DNA of 63,866 nucleotides from Secundilactobacillus pentosiphilus (GTDB taxonomy: Bacteria > Bacillota > Bacilli > Lactobacillales > Lactobacillaceae): assembly GCF_002217985.1 (NCBI RefSeq), contig NZ_BCMI01000018.1, forward strand, positions 1-63,866. Reading direction: 5' to 3'. How positions within the stretch are numbered: the stretch's first letter is position 1; each line of letters begins with the position of its first letter. The notes below the pieces were generated by a model. The model did not search any database. It had not been told where the DNA came from and was given only the letters and a program-made list of their open reading frames with translations. Positions 48,269 to 57,325 of this stretch are shown here, piece after piece. Both the position numbers and the translations under genes were made by a program.

Positions 48269-48482
48269 TTGTGTCATAGGTCTGTATTGATAAGCCTTTC
48301 AACCAGCTTTTGATTGAAAATAACTAAACGTTTTTCTTTAGCTCAGGGTGTCGACACAGACTAATCGTGCTCCAAAACCCAGATTCCGGCCATTTAACCT
48401 AAATAGTGCCTGTCCCGACAAAGCTCGCCGGAACAGGCACTATTTAGGTTAAATTCTGGAATCTACCAAGTTTTGTCACACA
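48269..48482 (-). repeat. Dispersed repeat, copy 2 (about 214 bp)
   Basis: Read on the minus strand, this matches 11531-11743 block by block: GGTAGATTCCAGAATTTA at one end, AATGGCCGGAA in the middle, ATTTT...TCA...TTATCA.TA.AG at the other. Here the internal hairpin is a different one (48396-48454). It lies between the convergent pepC and gpmA genes. Confidence 0.6.
48394..48456. terminator. Large palindrome between pepC and gpmA
   Basis: ATTTAACCTAAATAGTGCCTG pairs exactly with its complement around a loop containing GACAAAGCTCG, and the arms extend further with mismatches. It is a likely bidirectional terminator, nearly identical to 11819-11872. Confidence 0.75.
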
Positions 48483-48485
48483 CTG

Positions 48486-49175
48486 CTAATGACCCGCTGC
48501 TGCGTAGCTGAGTTCCGTTTTATCAACCACGTTTAGCTGGGCATCAAAATCATAAATAATGGGAACGCCGTTTGGTACTTCCAAGTGATCAATGTCTTCA
48601 TCATTGATCCGATCAATGTATTTGATCAGTGCTCGTAACGTACTGCCGTGAGCAACGATCAACTGGTTATGGCCGTCTAACAGCCGCGGCGCAATTTCAT
48701 CCTGCCAGTATGGCATTAAACGCTCATAAGCCATCTCAAGGCTTTCACCCTTCGGCTCCGTCACACCCAGCGGTTCGTAACGCGGATCTTGATCAGGCTT
48801 TGCCAATAGCGGTGGTACCACATGGTAGCTACGCCGCCAAAGCTTAAACTGTTTTTCGCCCACCTCAGCTTTAACCGCTGCTTTTTTCTTGCCGCGCAGC
48901 GCACCATAGTGACGTTCGTTCAAGCGCCAAGATTTCGTTACCGGAATGTAAAGCTGACCTGCTTCATCTAGAACAATGTTAGCGGTTATAATTGCCCGCT
49001 TTAACATCGAAGTATGCACGTGATCAAACTGCAGTCCCGTCTGTTTAATGGCTTTGCCGGCCTGGTGAGCCTGGGTAATGCCCTTCTCCGTCAACGAGAC
49101 ATCACTCCAGCCAGTAAAAACGCCATCACGATTAGCCTGACTTTCACCATGGCGTAAAATGACTAATTTAACCAT
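48486..49175 (-). CDS. gpmA: 2,3-bisphosphoglycerate-dependent phosphoglycerate mutase
   Basis: GpmA interconverts 3- and 2-phosphoglycerate in glycolysis. The phosphohistidine motif is [19 protein letters not shown] near residue 8, with [13 protein letters not shown] and [11 protein letters not shown] completing the active site. It has 229 residues, as in the dimeric family. It converges with pepC and is separated from an AEC transporter gene upstream by a long inverted repeat. Confidence 0.94.
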   Translation of the reverse strand: MVKLVILRHGESQANRDGVFTGWSDVSLTEKGITQAHQAGKAIKQTGLQFDHVHTSMLKRAIITANIVLDEAGQLYIPVTKSWRLNERHYGALRGKKKAAVKAEVGEKQFKLWRRSYHVVPPLLAKPDQDPRYEPLGVTEPKGESLEMAYERLMPYWQDEIAPRLLDGHNQLIVAHGSTLRALIKYIDRINDEDIDHLEVPNGVPIIYDFDAQLNVVDKTELSYAAAGH

Positions 49176-49226
49176 AAACCTGACCCTCTCTTCTCATGCT
49201 CTTACATTCACATATTATATCACCGG

Positions 49227-49286
49227 CACTAAATTCAATAAAGGGACCCCGCCATCTACGCCAGGATCCCCTTATTGAATTTAGTG
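49227..49286. terminator. Long inverted repeat after the AEC transporter gene
   Basis: CACTAAATTCAATAAaGGGA pairs with its complement over about 24 positions, reaching into the stop codon of the transporter gene. There is no T-run; its 3' arm is U-rich. It resembles 43419-43462. Confidence 0.55.
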
Positions 49287-50234
49287 AGCAGTATTTAATA
49301 GCAACATTAAAATTGGAATAACCAGTAAACTTAGCAACGTCGACTCCGTCACCATAACAGCAGCAAAACTGGAATCAGCGCCATACAGTTTCGACACAAC
49401 CGGCGCGTTAGTCATAACTGGCATAGCGGACTGAATGATGAAAACCTGTTTCATCATAATGGGCATTCCAGTTGGCAGCACCAAAAGTGACATTAAAGCT
49501 GGCGCCAGAATGAAACGGCCAAAAAGAATGCCCAAACTGCCACGGTTGAGGGTCAAATCATGCAGATCGACGTTAGCAATCGCAATCCCGATAAAGATCA
49601 TCGACAATGGCACAGTTAAGCCGCCAATGTAATTCAGGTCTGCCATAATAAAATTCGGCAGTTTAATCTTCAGCAAAACCAGCACCACCCCAACCATAAA
49701 CCCGAGCAGTGGCGGTGAGAAGACCTTCTTTAGCGTCTGGCCCAAATTAAAGTGGTAATCTCCCTGGCCATCGCGCTGAATTAAATAAACCCCTAGCGTC
49801 CAAAAAATCGTCGTGTTAGCCATGTAATAAACCAGGACGTACGGCAAACTCTTGGCAGCACCAAATAACGCCACGTTGACGGGCAAGCCGACAAACACCG
49901 TATTTGAATTAAGGAACATGGATTCGAAAAGTCCCCGGTGACTTTTCTTAATATGTAGAACTTTGGCAACGATGATCGAAACGGCAAAAAGAATCATCAT
50001 TGAAACCACAGGAAACCGCAAATCGGGCAACGTTTTAACCAACCTTGTAAACGTAAATTTGCTGGTAATGGTGTAGGCCATATAGGCCGGTAAAGCTACC
50101 TGAGTCACTAACCGGGCAATCAGTTTACTAGCAGAATCATTGAACCAGCCCAGATCAGTCAAAAGGTATCCCAGCGCAATCATTAACAGAATCTCAACCA
50201 CGCCCGCAACACTCCGGGCGAATAATAGCAACAT
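49281..50234 (-). CDS. AEC family (auxin efflux carrier-like) transporter
   Basis: This 317-residue membrane protein has about ten hydrophobic segments in two five-helix repeats typical of the AEC family. It opens with VVEILLMIALGYLLTDLGW and has the LNSNTVFVGLPVNVALFG stretch with a conserved Asn/Pro crossover. Bacterial members move malate or related organic acids, but the substrate here is unknown. No malolactic enzyme gene is adjacent. The start follows AGAAGG. Confidence 0.85.
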   Translation of the reverse strand: MLLLFARSVAGVVEILLMIALGYLLTDLGWFNDSASKLIARLVTQVALPAYMAYTITSKFTFTRLVKTLPDLRFPVVSMMILFAVSIIVAKVLHIKKSHRGLFESMFLNSNTVFVGLPVNVALFGAAKSLPYVLVYYMANTTIFWTLGVYLIQRDGQGDYHFNLGQTLKKVFSPPLLGFMVGVVLVLLKIKLPNFIMADLNYIGGLTVPLSMIFIGIAIANVDLHDLTLNRGSLGILFGRFILAPALMSLLVLPTGMPIMMKQVFIIQSAMPVMTNAPVVSKLYGADSSFAAVMVTESTLLSLLVIPILMLLLNTAH

Positions 50235-50556
50235 TATGGATTAGACCTTCTTTCACATCAAAAATTAATATTTATTATAGCATATTTAAATAACGTTGAC
50301 TTCACAACCTCGTAGTATCTGAATCGATCGCCAGTATCTGAGAAGTTGAACCCCTTACAATCAGTTGACTGACTCTTAAATAATACCACTCATTTAACGT
50401 TCATTTTTGGCCAGCCAAACGGCTTTCTTCATTATATGGTTTACGAGAACCGTAATTTGTGATGTAATAGTACAGTTAGGCAAAGAAATACCCAACGTTA
50501 TTCTTAAAATCGATTTAAGCTTCACTAAAAATGAACACAACTTAAAATAATGGACC
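50235..50556. other. Intergenic stretch before the LCP gene
   Basis: This stretch of about 320 bases has no ORF of note between the divergent AEC and LCP genes. A TTCATTTTTGG/AAAATGAAC pair (near 50404 and 50528) is spaced too widely to interpret. Confidence 0.4.
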
Positions 50557-50562
50557 TATAAT
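50557..50562 (+). promoter_or_regulatory. -10 box of the LCP gene
   Basis: A perfect TATAAT lies 33 bases ahead of the LCP start. The matching -35 is weak. Confidence 0.5.
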
Positions 50563-50594
50563 GCAGAAAGATTTTACTGAGGTGAGGGAAACTA

Positions 50595-51674
50595 ATGGCA
50601 TCAAACAATTTCGATCCAAATCAAAATAATCGGCCAAGGCGGCGCAGTGATTATTCACATTTTAAAAGTAGGAAAAAGCATCGTGGCTTGCTCTGGAGCA
50701 TCCTAATCGTCGTACTGATTTTGCTCACTGGCGGAATTGCATATGGCTATCACGCTTATAACCAAGCCAAAAAGACTTTTGATAATACTTTTCAAGCGGG
50801 ACAAACCAATAAACTTAGGAATGTCGACGATGTTATCAAGCAAGGCAGACCTTTCTCCATTCTTTTAATGGGAACCGACACCGGCGCGCTCGGACGAAAT
50901 GACGTTGGCCGGACTGACACTTTAATTGTCGCTACGATTAATCCCAAAAAAGAAACGGCTTATTTAACCAGTATCCCTCGTGATACACGTGTTCAAGTCA
51001 AAGGTGATTCACAGCCTTACGAAAAGATCAATGCCGCTTATACCATCGGCGGACCGGCAGCATCGGTTTCAACCGTTGAAAACTTGCTGGACGTTCCGAT
51101 TGACTTCTATGCGATTGTTAACATGGGCGGATTGGAAAAAATGGTTAACGCGGTTGGCGGCGTTGACGTCGTTCCACCGATGACTTTCCACTACGGCAAT
51201 GCTAACGTCGTTAAGGGTCAAAAGATCCACTTAAACGGTAAGGAAGCACTGGATTATTCAAGAATGCGTGAAGAAGATCCGTTAGGTGATTACGGCCGTC
51301 AGAAACGCCAGCGACAAGTCCTTCAAAAACTGGTTGTTAAGGGCGTGGGGATCACGTCGATTCCGCGTTATAAACAAATTTTGACTTCTTTAAACGGTAA
51401 TATGAAAACGGATATGACGTTTAACGATATGTTGGCTATTCGAACGAAGTACGGCAATGCCAGCCACCACATTAAGTCACAGACACTGCAGGGCCAAGAT
51501 GCCATGATCAATGGTGTTTCCTACCAGGTCGCACCACTTTCAGAATTACAAAAAGTATCCAATCACATTCGTCGCACTCTTGAGTTAAGTGATTCAACCA
51601 AGTTAACGGCAAATTCAACGGGAACTGGTGATGACGGCAATTACGCGTCATCGAATAACGCTTCTGGTTATTAA
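50595..51674 (+). CDS. LytR-CpsA-Psr family wall polymer ligase
   Basis: LCP proteins transfer wall teichoic acid or capsule from undecaprenyl carrier to peptidoglycan on the outer face. The 359 residues show a basic cytoplasmic N-terminus (NNRPRRRSDYSHFKSRKKHR), one membrane anchor (about 31-53), and the LCP domain with SILLMGTDTGALGRNDVGRTDTLIVATINP and RDTRVQV, whose Arg and Asp residues bind the pyrophosphate lipid. A Ser/Asn/Gly-rich tail ends it. It has its own promoter and terminator. TagO and TagA elsewhere in the window suggest teichoic acid as the substrate. Confidence 0.92.
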   Translation: MASNNFDPNQNNRPRRRSDYSHFKSRKKHRGLLWSILIVVLILLTGGIAYGYHAYNQAKKTFDNTFQAGQTNKLRNVDDVIKQGRPFSILLMGTDTGALGRNDVGRTDTLIVATINPKKETAYLTSIPRDTRVQVKGDSQPYEKINAAYTIGGPAASVSTVENLLDVPIDFYAIVNMGGLEKMVNAVGGVDVVPPMTFHYGNANVVKGQKIHLNGKEALDYSRMREEDPLGDYGRQKRQRQVLQKLVVKGVGITSIPRYKQILTSLNGNMKTDMTFNDMLAIRTKYGNASHHIKSQTLQGQDAMINGVSYQVAPLSELQKVSNHIRRTLELSDSTKLTANSTGTGDDGNYASSNNASGY

Positions 51675-51680
51675 TTTAAT

Positions 51681-51732
51681 AGTGACAAAAGGAGCTTAGC
51701 ATTTTAACCTGTGCTAAGCTCCTTTTGTCACT
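51681..51732. terminator. Bidirectional terminator after the LCP gene
   Basis: A perfect 21-bp stem AGTGACAAAAGGAGCTTAGC(A) with a ten-base loop lies between the converging LCP and PTS genes. Confidence 0.9.
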
Positions 51733-51753
51733 ATTTCTTAATTCAGCTGAATC

Positions 51754-52257
51754 TTAAAAAGTTAATTGGTCTAAAAATGGTTTGATATCCTTGGGCTTAT
51801 CAGTTGGCTTTTCTTGAATAACGACTTTCAAATTGGCAACGTCAGTTAAGTAACTTAGCGCTTTCGCCTCGCTCTTATCTACTGCCACACCATCCGTCAG
51901 CATCTTCATGCCATCTTGAAAAGCCAGTATGCCCAAATTAATGCCAACTTTCTGCAAATCAACACCGCCCTTAACCAGCTTTGCCATATCCTTTACGGTT
52001 TCAGTCAACAGCAACGGTTTATAAGCATCAAATTCAGGATCCTGATAGACTGCTAACATCTTTTTAATCGTAAGCACATTGGCTTCAATACCCCGGGGTG
52101 CCGACTGTAAAATCAAGGTTTGCCGCAAATGATCCTGCGCCACCCGATTCGACACAACTAAAATTCGATTAGGCATGGTCGCCTTGACCCACTCCCTAGC
52201 GACCTGACTAGGTAATAAACGGCTGCCAATACGTGCTAACTGAATATCCATTGTCAT
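51754..52257 (-). CDS. Mannose/sorbose-class PTS IIB-like protein lacking the active-site histidine
   Basis: This 167-residue protein matches PTS IIB of the mannose family over its whole length: IQLARIGSRLLPSQVAREWVK at the start, ILVVSNRVAQDHLRQTL next, and NLGILAFQDG further on. In active IIB proteins the first segment reads RLIHGQV and its His receives the phosphate from IIA. Here the same place reads RLLPSQV, so His is replaced by Pro. Phosphotransfer in the standard manner is therefore unlikely. It starts five bases after the IIA gene, and no IIC or IID gene is near. A regulatory or binding role is possible. Confidence 0.82.
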   Translation of the reverse strand: MTMDIQLARIGSRLLPSQVAREWVKATMPNRILVVSNRVAQDHLRQTLILQSAPRGIEANVLTIKKMLAVYQDPEFDAYKPLLLTETVKDMAKLVKGGVDLQKVGINLGILAFQDGMKMLTDGVAVDKSEAKALSYLTDVANLKVVIQEKPTDKPKDIKPFLDQLTF

Positions 52258-52262
52258 AACGG

Positions 52263-52673
52263 TTAATCCCCTTCGTGACGCGGCTTTGGTTCAAAGTGCC
52301 TGATACCCTTTCGTCCGCTGCTTTCTAAATGGGCAACTACCTTATCCAGCGGCTGATCACGAATGGTAAATGTATCCATCAAAATTGGCAAGTTAACTCC
52401 CGAAAGCAACGCCATTTGATCAGAGTGCCGACTCACAATTTGACTGGCAACAGCAAACGGCGAACCACCCCATAAATCAACTAAAAATAGGACTGAATCC
52501 GTTGACTCAAATTTACTTAGCACGGTTTGATACTTGGTCATCAAATCATCTGACGTTTCCTGTTCTCTAAAAGTTACCGTCGCAACATTGGCTTGCTTCC
52601 CAAAAATCATCGTTGCTGACTGCAAAAGACCCTTAGCTAAATCGCCGTGGCTAGCAATCACAATGGCAATCAT
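52263..52673 (-). CDS. Mannose-class PTS IIA protein
   Basis: This 136-residue IIA domain of the mannose/fructose/sorbose class has its phosphorylation site preserved: His9 in AIVIASHGDLAKGLLQSA. The VLFLVDLWGGSPFAVA segment is typical too. The ATG at 52673 follows GGGAGG. It is paired with the IIB-like gene, five bases apart, with no permease subunits. A cre-like site lies upstream. It may supply phosphate to a remote system or act as a sensor; neither is shown by sequence. Confidence 0.88.
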   Translation of the reverse strand: MIAIVIASHGDLAKGLLQSATMIFGKQANVATVTFREQETSDDLMTKYQTVLSKFESTDSVLFLVDLWGGSPFAVASQIVSRHSDQMALLSGVNLPILMDTFTIRDQPLDKVVAHLESSGRKGIRHFEPKPRHEGD

Positions 52674-52715
52674 GGCATTGCCTCCCATCATTCGACAAAC
52701 TTAATTTATAGTCTT

Positions 52716-52729
52716 TACGACCGCTTTCA
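52716..52729. promoter_or_regulatory. cre-like site upstream of the PTS pair
   Basis: On the minus strand TGAAAGCGGTCGTA matches 12 of 14 positions of the cre consensus, 43 bases upstream of the IIA start. A TATAAA lies just downstream. Confidence 0.4.
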
Positions 52730-52781
52730 TTCGTTATTATCATAGCACATTGGGTCAGCGCATGCTTTTAATTAAGGACGG

Positions 52782-53408
52782 CTAACGCGTCATAGCTAGG
52801 AGATCTTCAGGCGTTGTCAACACAACATCGGCGTCCGCAAGTTTTTTAGACGGTTTAGTTTGCCAAACGACCAAACCAAATTTTACCCCGGCTGCGTGCG
52901 CTGCTTGGAGATCATACTGGGTATCACCGATGTAAATGGTTTCTTTAGGATCTGCGTTCAGCCGATCAATTGCAACCAAAATCGGATCTGGGGCAGGCTT
53001 GCCACGTTTAGCATCCTCAAAGAAAACAAATTGACTAAAATACTTATCTAGTCCCAATGGCGTCACATCACGTTTAAACTCATATTTTTGCTTCGAAGTC
53101 ATGATAGCTAACTGAGTTCCCGGCTGCTTGCTGAGATTTGAAAGCATTTCTTCGATACCATCATAAACGTGAGTTAAATGTTGAAATTCGGGAATAGTCT
53201 GTGCCCATTCATTTAGAATCGGCGAAATAAGGTCTGCGGGCACTTTTAGCCGCTTAAGCGCATCCAGGCTAGTAATTCCAAACGTTGCGGCTAACTCACT
53301 GTACGGGTGCTTAATTTGGTGCTGACGAAGGACCTTATCCAAGGCTTTCATATACATTGCTTCAGTATCAAGTAACGTCCCATCCACATCAAAAATAAAA
53401 TTTTTCAT
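52782..53408 (-). CDS. HAD-superfamily phosphatase (phosphoglycolate phosphatase/beta-phosphoglucomutase-like)
   Basis: This protein of 208 residues has the HAD motifs: FIFDVDGTLLDTE (I), AIMTSKQ (II), the conserved Lys in KRGKPAPDP (III) and IYIGDTQYDLQAAHAAG (IV). A helical cap sits between I and II, as in subclass I. These proteins hydrolyse small phosphorylated metabolites, and the specific substrate is not predictable. It begins after GGAGG and is separate from the PTS pair. Confidence 0.85.
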   Translation of the reverse strand: MKNFIFDVDGTLLDTEAMYMKALDKVLRQHQIKHPYSELAATFGITSLDALKRLKVPADLISPILNEWAQTIPEFQHLTHVYDGIEEMLSNLSKQPGTQLAIMTSKQKYEFKRDVTPLGLDKYFSQFVFFEDAKRGKPAPDPILVAIDRLNADPKETIYIGDTQYDLQAAHAAGVKFGLVVWQTKPSKKLADADVVLTTPEDLLAMTR

Positions 53409-53436
53409 TAATCATAACCTCCGAAAAAGATTCAAT

Positions 53437-53484
53437 AAAAAAACTCGGCATGCTCAACCAAAAACTGGTTAAACATTCCGAGTT
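53437..53484 (-). terminator. Terminator of tRNA-Leu
   Basis: AACTCGG...TTAACC pairs with GGTTGAG...CCGAGTT, followed by TTTTTTT on the minus strand, five bases past the tRNA. Confidence 0.85.
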
Positions 53485-53489
53485 AGGTA

Positions 53490-53574
53490 TGCGGCCAAGA
53501 GGACTCGAACCTCCACCGGGAAAACCCCGACAAGATCCTTAATCTTGCGCGTCTGCCAGTTCCGCCATGGCCGC
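53490..53574 (-). tRNA. tRNA-Leu (anticodon TAA)
   Basis: This class II tRNA of 85 nucleotides has acceptor arm GCGGCCA/TGGCCGC plus A73. The anticodon stem is CAAGA/TCTTG with loop TTAAGGA (anticodon TAA), the variable arm is GTCGGGG...CCCGGTG, and the T loop is GTTCGAGTC. The CCA end is not encoded. Confidence 0.95.
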
Positions 53575-53640
53575 ATCAACAAGAAACAATATACCAGAAT
53601 TATTACTTGTTTTCAATAGTTATTTGTAAAATATTCAGAT

Positions 53641-54522
53641 TTACTCTGCATTTACCGTTGCACCTTGCCGGTCAAGATCAAAGATCCGCAAGCTCCCCTT
53701 GACGTCCATATCCATTAATTTCTGACGTAAAACGATCAGTTGCGGCTCAGTACCAAAGGTGCTGACCGTTGTCCCGGCACCGCTTAAATAAGTACCATAA
53801 ATGCCAAATTGATGGGCTGTTTCCCGAATCATCGGCAGTTCAGGAGCTAATTTTGCGCGGGCAGCTTCGTGGAATTGATCGCGTTCCATCAGGTGACTGG
53901 CTAATTCCCAGTTTTGAGTGGCCAAAGCAGCTACCATCACGTTGGCAACGCTGCTGCCAAAAACGGCCTGCTTTTGTGACAGGTTATCAGGTAACAGCTG
54001 CCGGCTTTCAGAAGCCAATACCGGCTCGTTTTTAATAAAGGCCAGCATCTTTAGATTCTCTGGCATGTTCAGCTTAATGGTCGTAGCATCTTTCCCATCG
54101 AAGCTCGCGACGACAACATCGCCCAATAAAGCAGCGGCAACGTTATCCGGACGCCCCTTAATTTTAGCCGCCGCTGAGATTTGATCAGCTACTGACAGAT
54201 CCATTTCACCCAGTTCATTCGCAATTTTAACACCAGCAACGATCGCCGTAGCCGAACTTCCCAGACCACGGGATACCGGTATGTCTGACATCACGGTAAG
54301 CTGGTGCGGTTGCAGCTTAGAGTTGACCGCTAAAGCTGACTGTACGATCAGATTTTGTTCGTCATTGGGCACGTCCGGACCTAACGCGTGGTTTACCCGC
54401 CACTTTTCCGTTTTTTCTTCAACGATAACCGTGAGGTATAAATGCAATGCAACGCCGATAGAATCAAATCCCGGCCCTAAATTAGCAGATGTCGCTGGTA
54501 CGCGAATAACAATTTTACCCAT
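53641..54522 (-). CDS. thrB: Homoserine kinase
   Basis: ThrB phosphorylates homoserine ahead of threonine synthase. The 293-residue GHMP kinase shows VRVPATSANLGPGFDSIGVAL, the ATP loop PVSRGLGSSATAIVAGV near residue 88, and YLSGAGTTVSTF. hom and thrC are not adjacent, so the pathway is dispersed here. It ends just before tRNA-Leu. Both threonine synthesis (this) and breakdown (kbl-tdh, ilvA) appear in the window. Confidence 0.93.
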   Translation of the reverse strand: MGKIVIRVPATSANLGPGFDSIGVALHLYLTVIVEEKTEKWRVNHALGPDVPNDEQNLIVQSALAVNSKLQPHQLTVMSDIPVSRGLGSSATAIVAGVKIANELGEMDLSVADQISAAAKIKGRPDNVAAALLGDVVVASFDGKDATTIKLNMPENLKMLAFIKNEPVLASESRQLLPDNLSQKQAVFGSSVANVMVAALATQNWELASHLMERDQFHEAARAKLAPELPMIRETAHQFGIYGTYLSGAGTTVSTFGTEPQLIVLRQKLMDMDVKGSLRIFDLDRQGATVNAE

Positions 54523-54637
54523 ATATTAGTCCTCCAATACTGAACTGTGACTGCCATCGAAACAATCCCAGTTTTCATTAACCATTATCAAGTACATCAA
54601 TTTAAATTTCAATCCTGCCGCAATCATTCAACCACTT

Positions 54638-55099
54638 TTACTGAATCACGCTGTTTTGAAAAATCAGTCTGCCATGGCATTTGCCACAGACAAACTTTTG
54701 CGTATTGATCCGCCGTCTGCGACGATAAACCTGCCCGCATTTTTCACAGCGATAAACGAGGTACTTAACGGGTTTTGCCTGCTCGGGCTGCCGCGGTGCG
54801 TACCTTAACCCGCCAACGGCTCGCAACAATTGCTTGAAAGCCCTTGTTTGGTGCTGACCGGACTGACCGGCCAAGTGCAGGTGATAATGCACCAGTTCGT
54901 GCTTGATCACGCCCTCCAGCGTAGCTTCGCCAAACACGGACAGCATCCGCGGATTGATATCAATATGATGATCCTGCAGGTAATAACGGCCACCGGTAGT
55001 TCTCAAGCGACCGTTAAAAACGGCTTTATGCCGGAACGGTTTCCCAAATGACTGACGTGAAATGCGTTCAACCAGCTGCTGCAATTCTTGATCAGTCAT
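54638..55099 (-). CDS. SprT-like metalloprotein (YdcK family)
   Basis: This 153-residue protein carries the HELVHYHLHLAGQ zinc-metalloprotease HExxH motif near residue 65 and a C-terminal zinc-ribbon (CEKCGQVYRRRRR...CGKCHGRL). SprT-like proteins in eukaryotes digest DNA-protein crosslinks; the bacterial role is unknown. The ATG at 55099 gives the family length and overlaps the tex stop by eight bases, as with ydcI-ydcK in Bacillus. Confidence 0.9.
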   Translation of the reverse strand: MTDQELQQLVERISRQSFGKPFRHKAVFNGRLRTTGGRYYLQDHHIDINPRMLSVFGEATLEGVIKHELVHYHLHLAGQSGQHQTRAFKQLLRAVGGLRYAPRQPEQAKPVKYLVYRCEKCGQVYRRRRRINTQKFVCGKCHGRLIFQNSVIQ

Positions 55100-57257
55100 T
55101 TGGCGCCACCATCGTGAGCTGAATCCGGTGCCGCTGCTCGTCAACTTCAAGGACCCACACGGTAACGATGTCCCCGACTGACGCCACGGCAGCCGGGCTG
55201 CTGACGTAAGCTTTAGACAAGTGGGAAATATGAACTAAGCCATCTTGTTTGACACCAATATCGACAAAGATCCCAAAATCCACCACGTTTCTAACGGTGC
55301 CCTGTAACTTCATGCCCGGCTTTAAATCACTGATCTGCAAAACGTCAGTCCGCAAAATAGGCGCAGGCATATCATCACGGCGGTCACGTCCAGGCCGCTG
55401 AAGGCTTTTAAGGATGTCTTGGAGCGTGGCTGACCCGACGTCTAACCGGTGGCTTAAATCCTTTACAGCAACGTTTTCAAGTGCACTGGCAACCGCTGTT
55501 GTTCCCACTTGATTTAAGTTCAAATTCAAAGAGGCTAATATCCGTTTAGCCACCGGATAGCTTTCGGGATGAATGTCCGTGTTGTCCAGCACGTTTTTAC
55601 CGTTAACGATTCGTAGGAACCCAACGGATTGTTCGTAGGCTTTAGGCCCCAATCGCGGGACTTTTTTTAATTCCGGCCGGCTGGTAAAACTCCCATTTTC
55701 CTCCCGGTAAGCCACGATGTTGATTGCCGTCTGCTTGGTCAGTCCAGAAATGCGTGCCAATAGTTCGACGCTGGCACGATTCAAATCCACGCCAACCTGA
55801 TTGACAGCCGTTTCAACCACCCGATCAAGCTGCTCATCCAGGCTGCTTTCAGGAACGTCATGCTGATATTGACCGACCCCCACCGACTTAGGATCGATTT
55901 TGACCAATTCAGCCAACGGATCCTGCAGCCTGCGTCCAATGCTGACTGCTGAACGTTCTTCAACGTTAAAATCGGGAAATTCAGTACGTGCCACTGCACT
56001 GGCAGAGTATACGGAGGCTCCGGCTTCATTGACGATCGTGTACCTAACATCCCGCTTTGTCTGTTTAATCGCTTCTGCAACGAACTGTTCGGATTCACGA
56101 CTTGCCGTACCGTTACCAATGGCAATCATATCGACCTGATAGTGATTAAGCAAGTCGATGAATTCAGGCATGGCCTGTTTCCGCTTGGCAGCTGATGCCG
56201 GCTTATGCGGGTAAATCACCTGCTTAGCTAAAAACTTACCATTTCCATCCATAATCGCCAGTTTACAGCCCGTTCGATACGCCGGGTCGAACCCCATGAC
56301 CACGTGATTTTTTAAGGGCGCTTGCATCAGCAGGTGATAAAGATTATTACCGAAGACCTGAATCGCATGGTCCTGAGCAGTTTCCGTTAACGACCGCCTC
56401 AGTTCACGCTCGATCGCCGGACCAATGAAACGTTTGTAGGCATCCTGATAGGCTGCCCCAACGATTGCAACTGCCGGTCCCTTTCGACGGCCAATCAACT
56501 GAAACTTCAGATATTGCTCAATTGCTGGTTCATCAACGGTGATTTTAACGGTCAGCACCCCGGCTTTTTCACCGCGGTTCATGGCTAACGTCTGATAAGG
56601 GCTTAGCTTCTTTAAAGCCGATTGAAAATCGTAGTAGATCTGATAAACCTGATCGGCATCTTGCTCCTGGCCATTACGTTTTAACTGACTGGTTAAAACA
56701 CCGTTGCGCTGCGTGTAGCGACGGATCCAGTCACGAAATTCCGCCCGTTCGCCAATTGCTTCAGCGAGGATCTCATGAACCCCTGCCAGTACGCTTTTTC
56801 GATCTGGCACCTTTTCATTGATGTATTTATCCGCCACCGTCTCAACGGGCTCGTGGTTAAACTGCAGTACCCACTGAGCAAGCGGAAACAGGCCGGCCTC
56901 TTTGGCAATGGTTGCTTTGGTTCGGCGCTTTTGCTTATAGGGCAGGTACAGATCTTCAACCTGCTGCATTTGTGTCGCCGCGTTGATTGCTGCTGACAGT
57001 TTCGCCGTTAATTTACCCTGCTCGGAAATTTGCTTCAGGACTTCTTGTTTGCGTTGCTGCAGCTTACTGATTCGGTTGGCTTCGTCCTGAATCTCACGAA
57101 TCTCAACTTCATCAAGATTGCCAGTCATTTCTTTGCGGTACCGGGCAATAAACGGCACCGTATTATTGTCGTTTAATAAATCTAACGTCACGTCAATTTG
57201 GTGACTTTTATAGGCTGGAAGTGCCTGTTTAATGAGTTTTAACGTTTCCGTTTCCAT
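55092..57257 (-). CDS. tex: Tex family S1 RNA-binding protein
   Basis: This 721-residue nucleic-acid-binding protein has an N-terminal helical region, a YqgF-like RNase H-type domain (VVMGFDPAYRTGCKLAIMDG), helix-hairpin-helix motifs (SRPELKKVPRLGPKAYEQSVGFLRI), and a C-terminal S1 domain (LKPGMKLQGTVRNVVDFGIFVDIGVKQDGLVHIS). Tex proteins influence transcription or RNA turnover and are related to eukaryotic Spt6. It heads a pair with sprT. Confidence 0.94.
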   Translation of the reverse strand: METETLKLIKQALPAYKSHQIDVTLDLLNDNNTVPFIARYRKEMTGNLDEVEIREIQDEANRISKLQQRKQEVLKQISEQGKLTAKLSAAINAATQMQQVEDLYLPYKQKRRTKATIAKEAGLFPLAQWVLQFNHEPVETVADKYINEKVPDRKSVLAGVHEILAEAIGERAEFRDWIRRYTQRNGVLTSQLKRNGQEQDADQVYQIYYDFQSALKKLSPYQTLAMNRGEKAGVLTVKITVDEPAIEQYLKFQLIGRRKGPAVAIVGAAYQDAYKRFIGPAIERELRRSLTETAQDHAIQVFGNNLYHLLMQAPLKNHVVMGFDPAYRTGCKLAIMDGNGKFLAKQVIYPHKPASAAKRKQAMPEFIDLLNHYQVDMIAIGNGTASRESEQFVAEAIKQTKRDVRYTIVNEAGASVYSASAVARTEFPDFNVEERSAVSIGRRLQDPLAELVKIDPKSVGVGQYQHDVPESSLDEQLDRVVETAVNQVGVDLNRASVELLARISGLTKQTAINIVAYREENGSFTSRPELKKVPRLGPKAYEQSVGFLRIVNGKNVLDNTDIHPESYPVAKRILASLNLNLNQVGTTAVASALENVAVKDLSHRLDVGSATLQDILKSLQRPGRDRRDDMPAPILRTDVLQISDLKPGMKLQGTVRNVVDFGIFVDIGVKQDGLVHISHLSKAYVSSPAAVASVGDIVTVWVLEVDEQRHRIQLTMVAPND

Positions 57258-57325
57258 TTTTCAACATCCTTACGTGTAGTCATTTCATTATACCATGGCG
57301 TCGCAAATCCAAGGTCCAAAAATAG

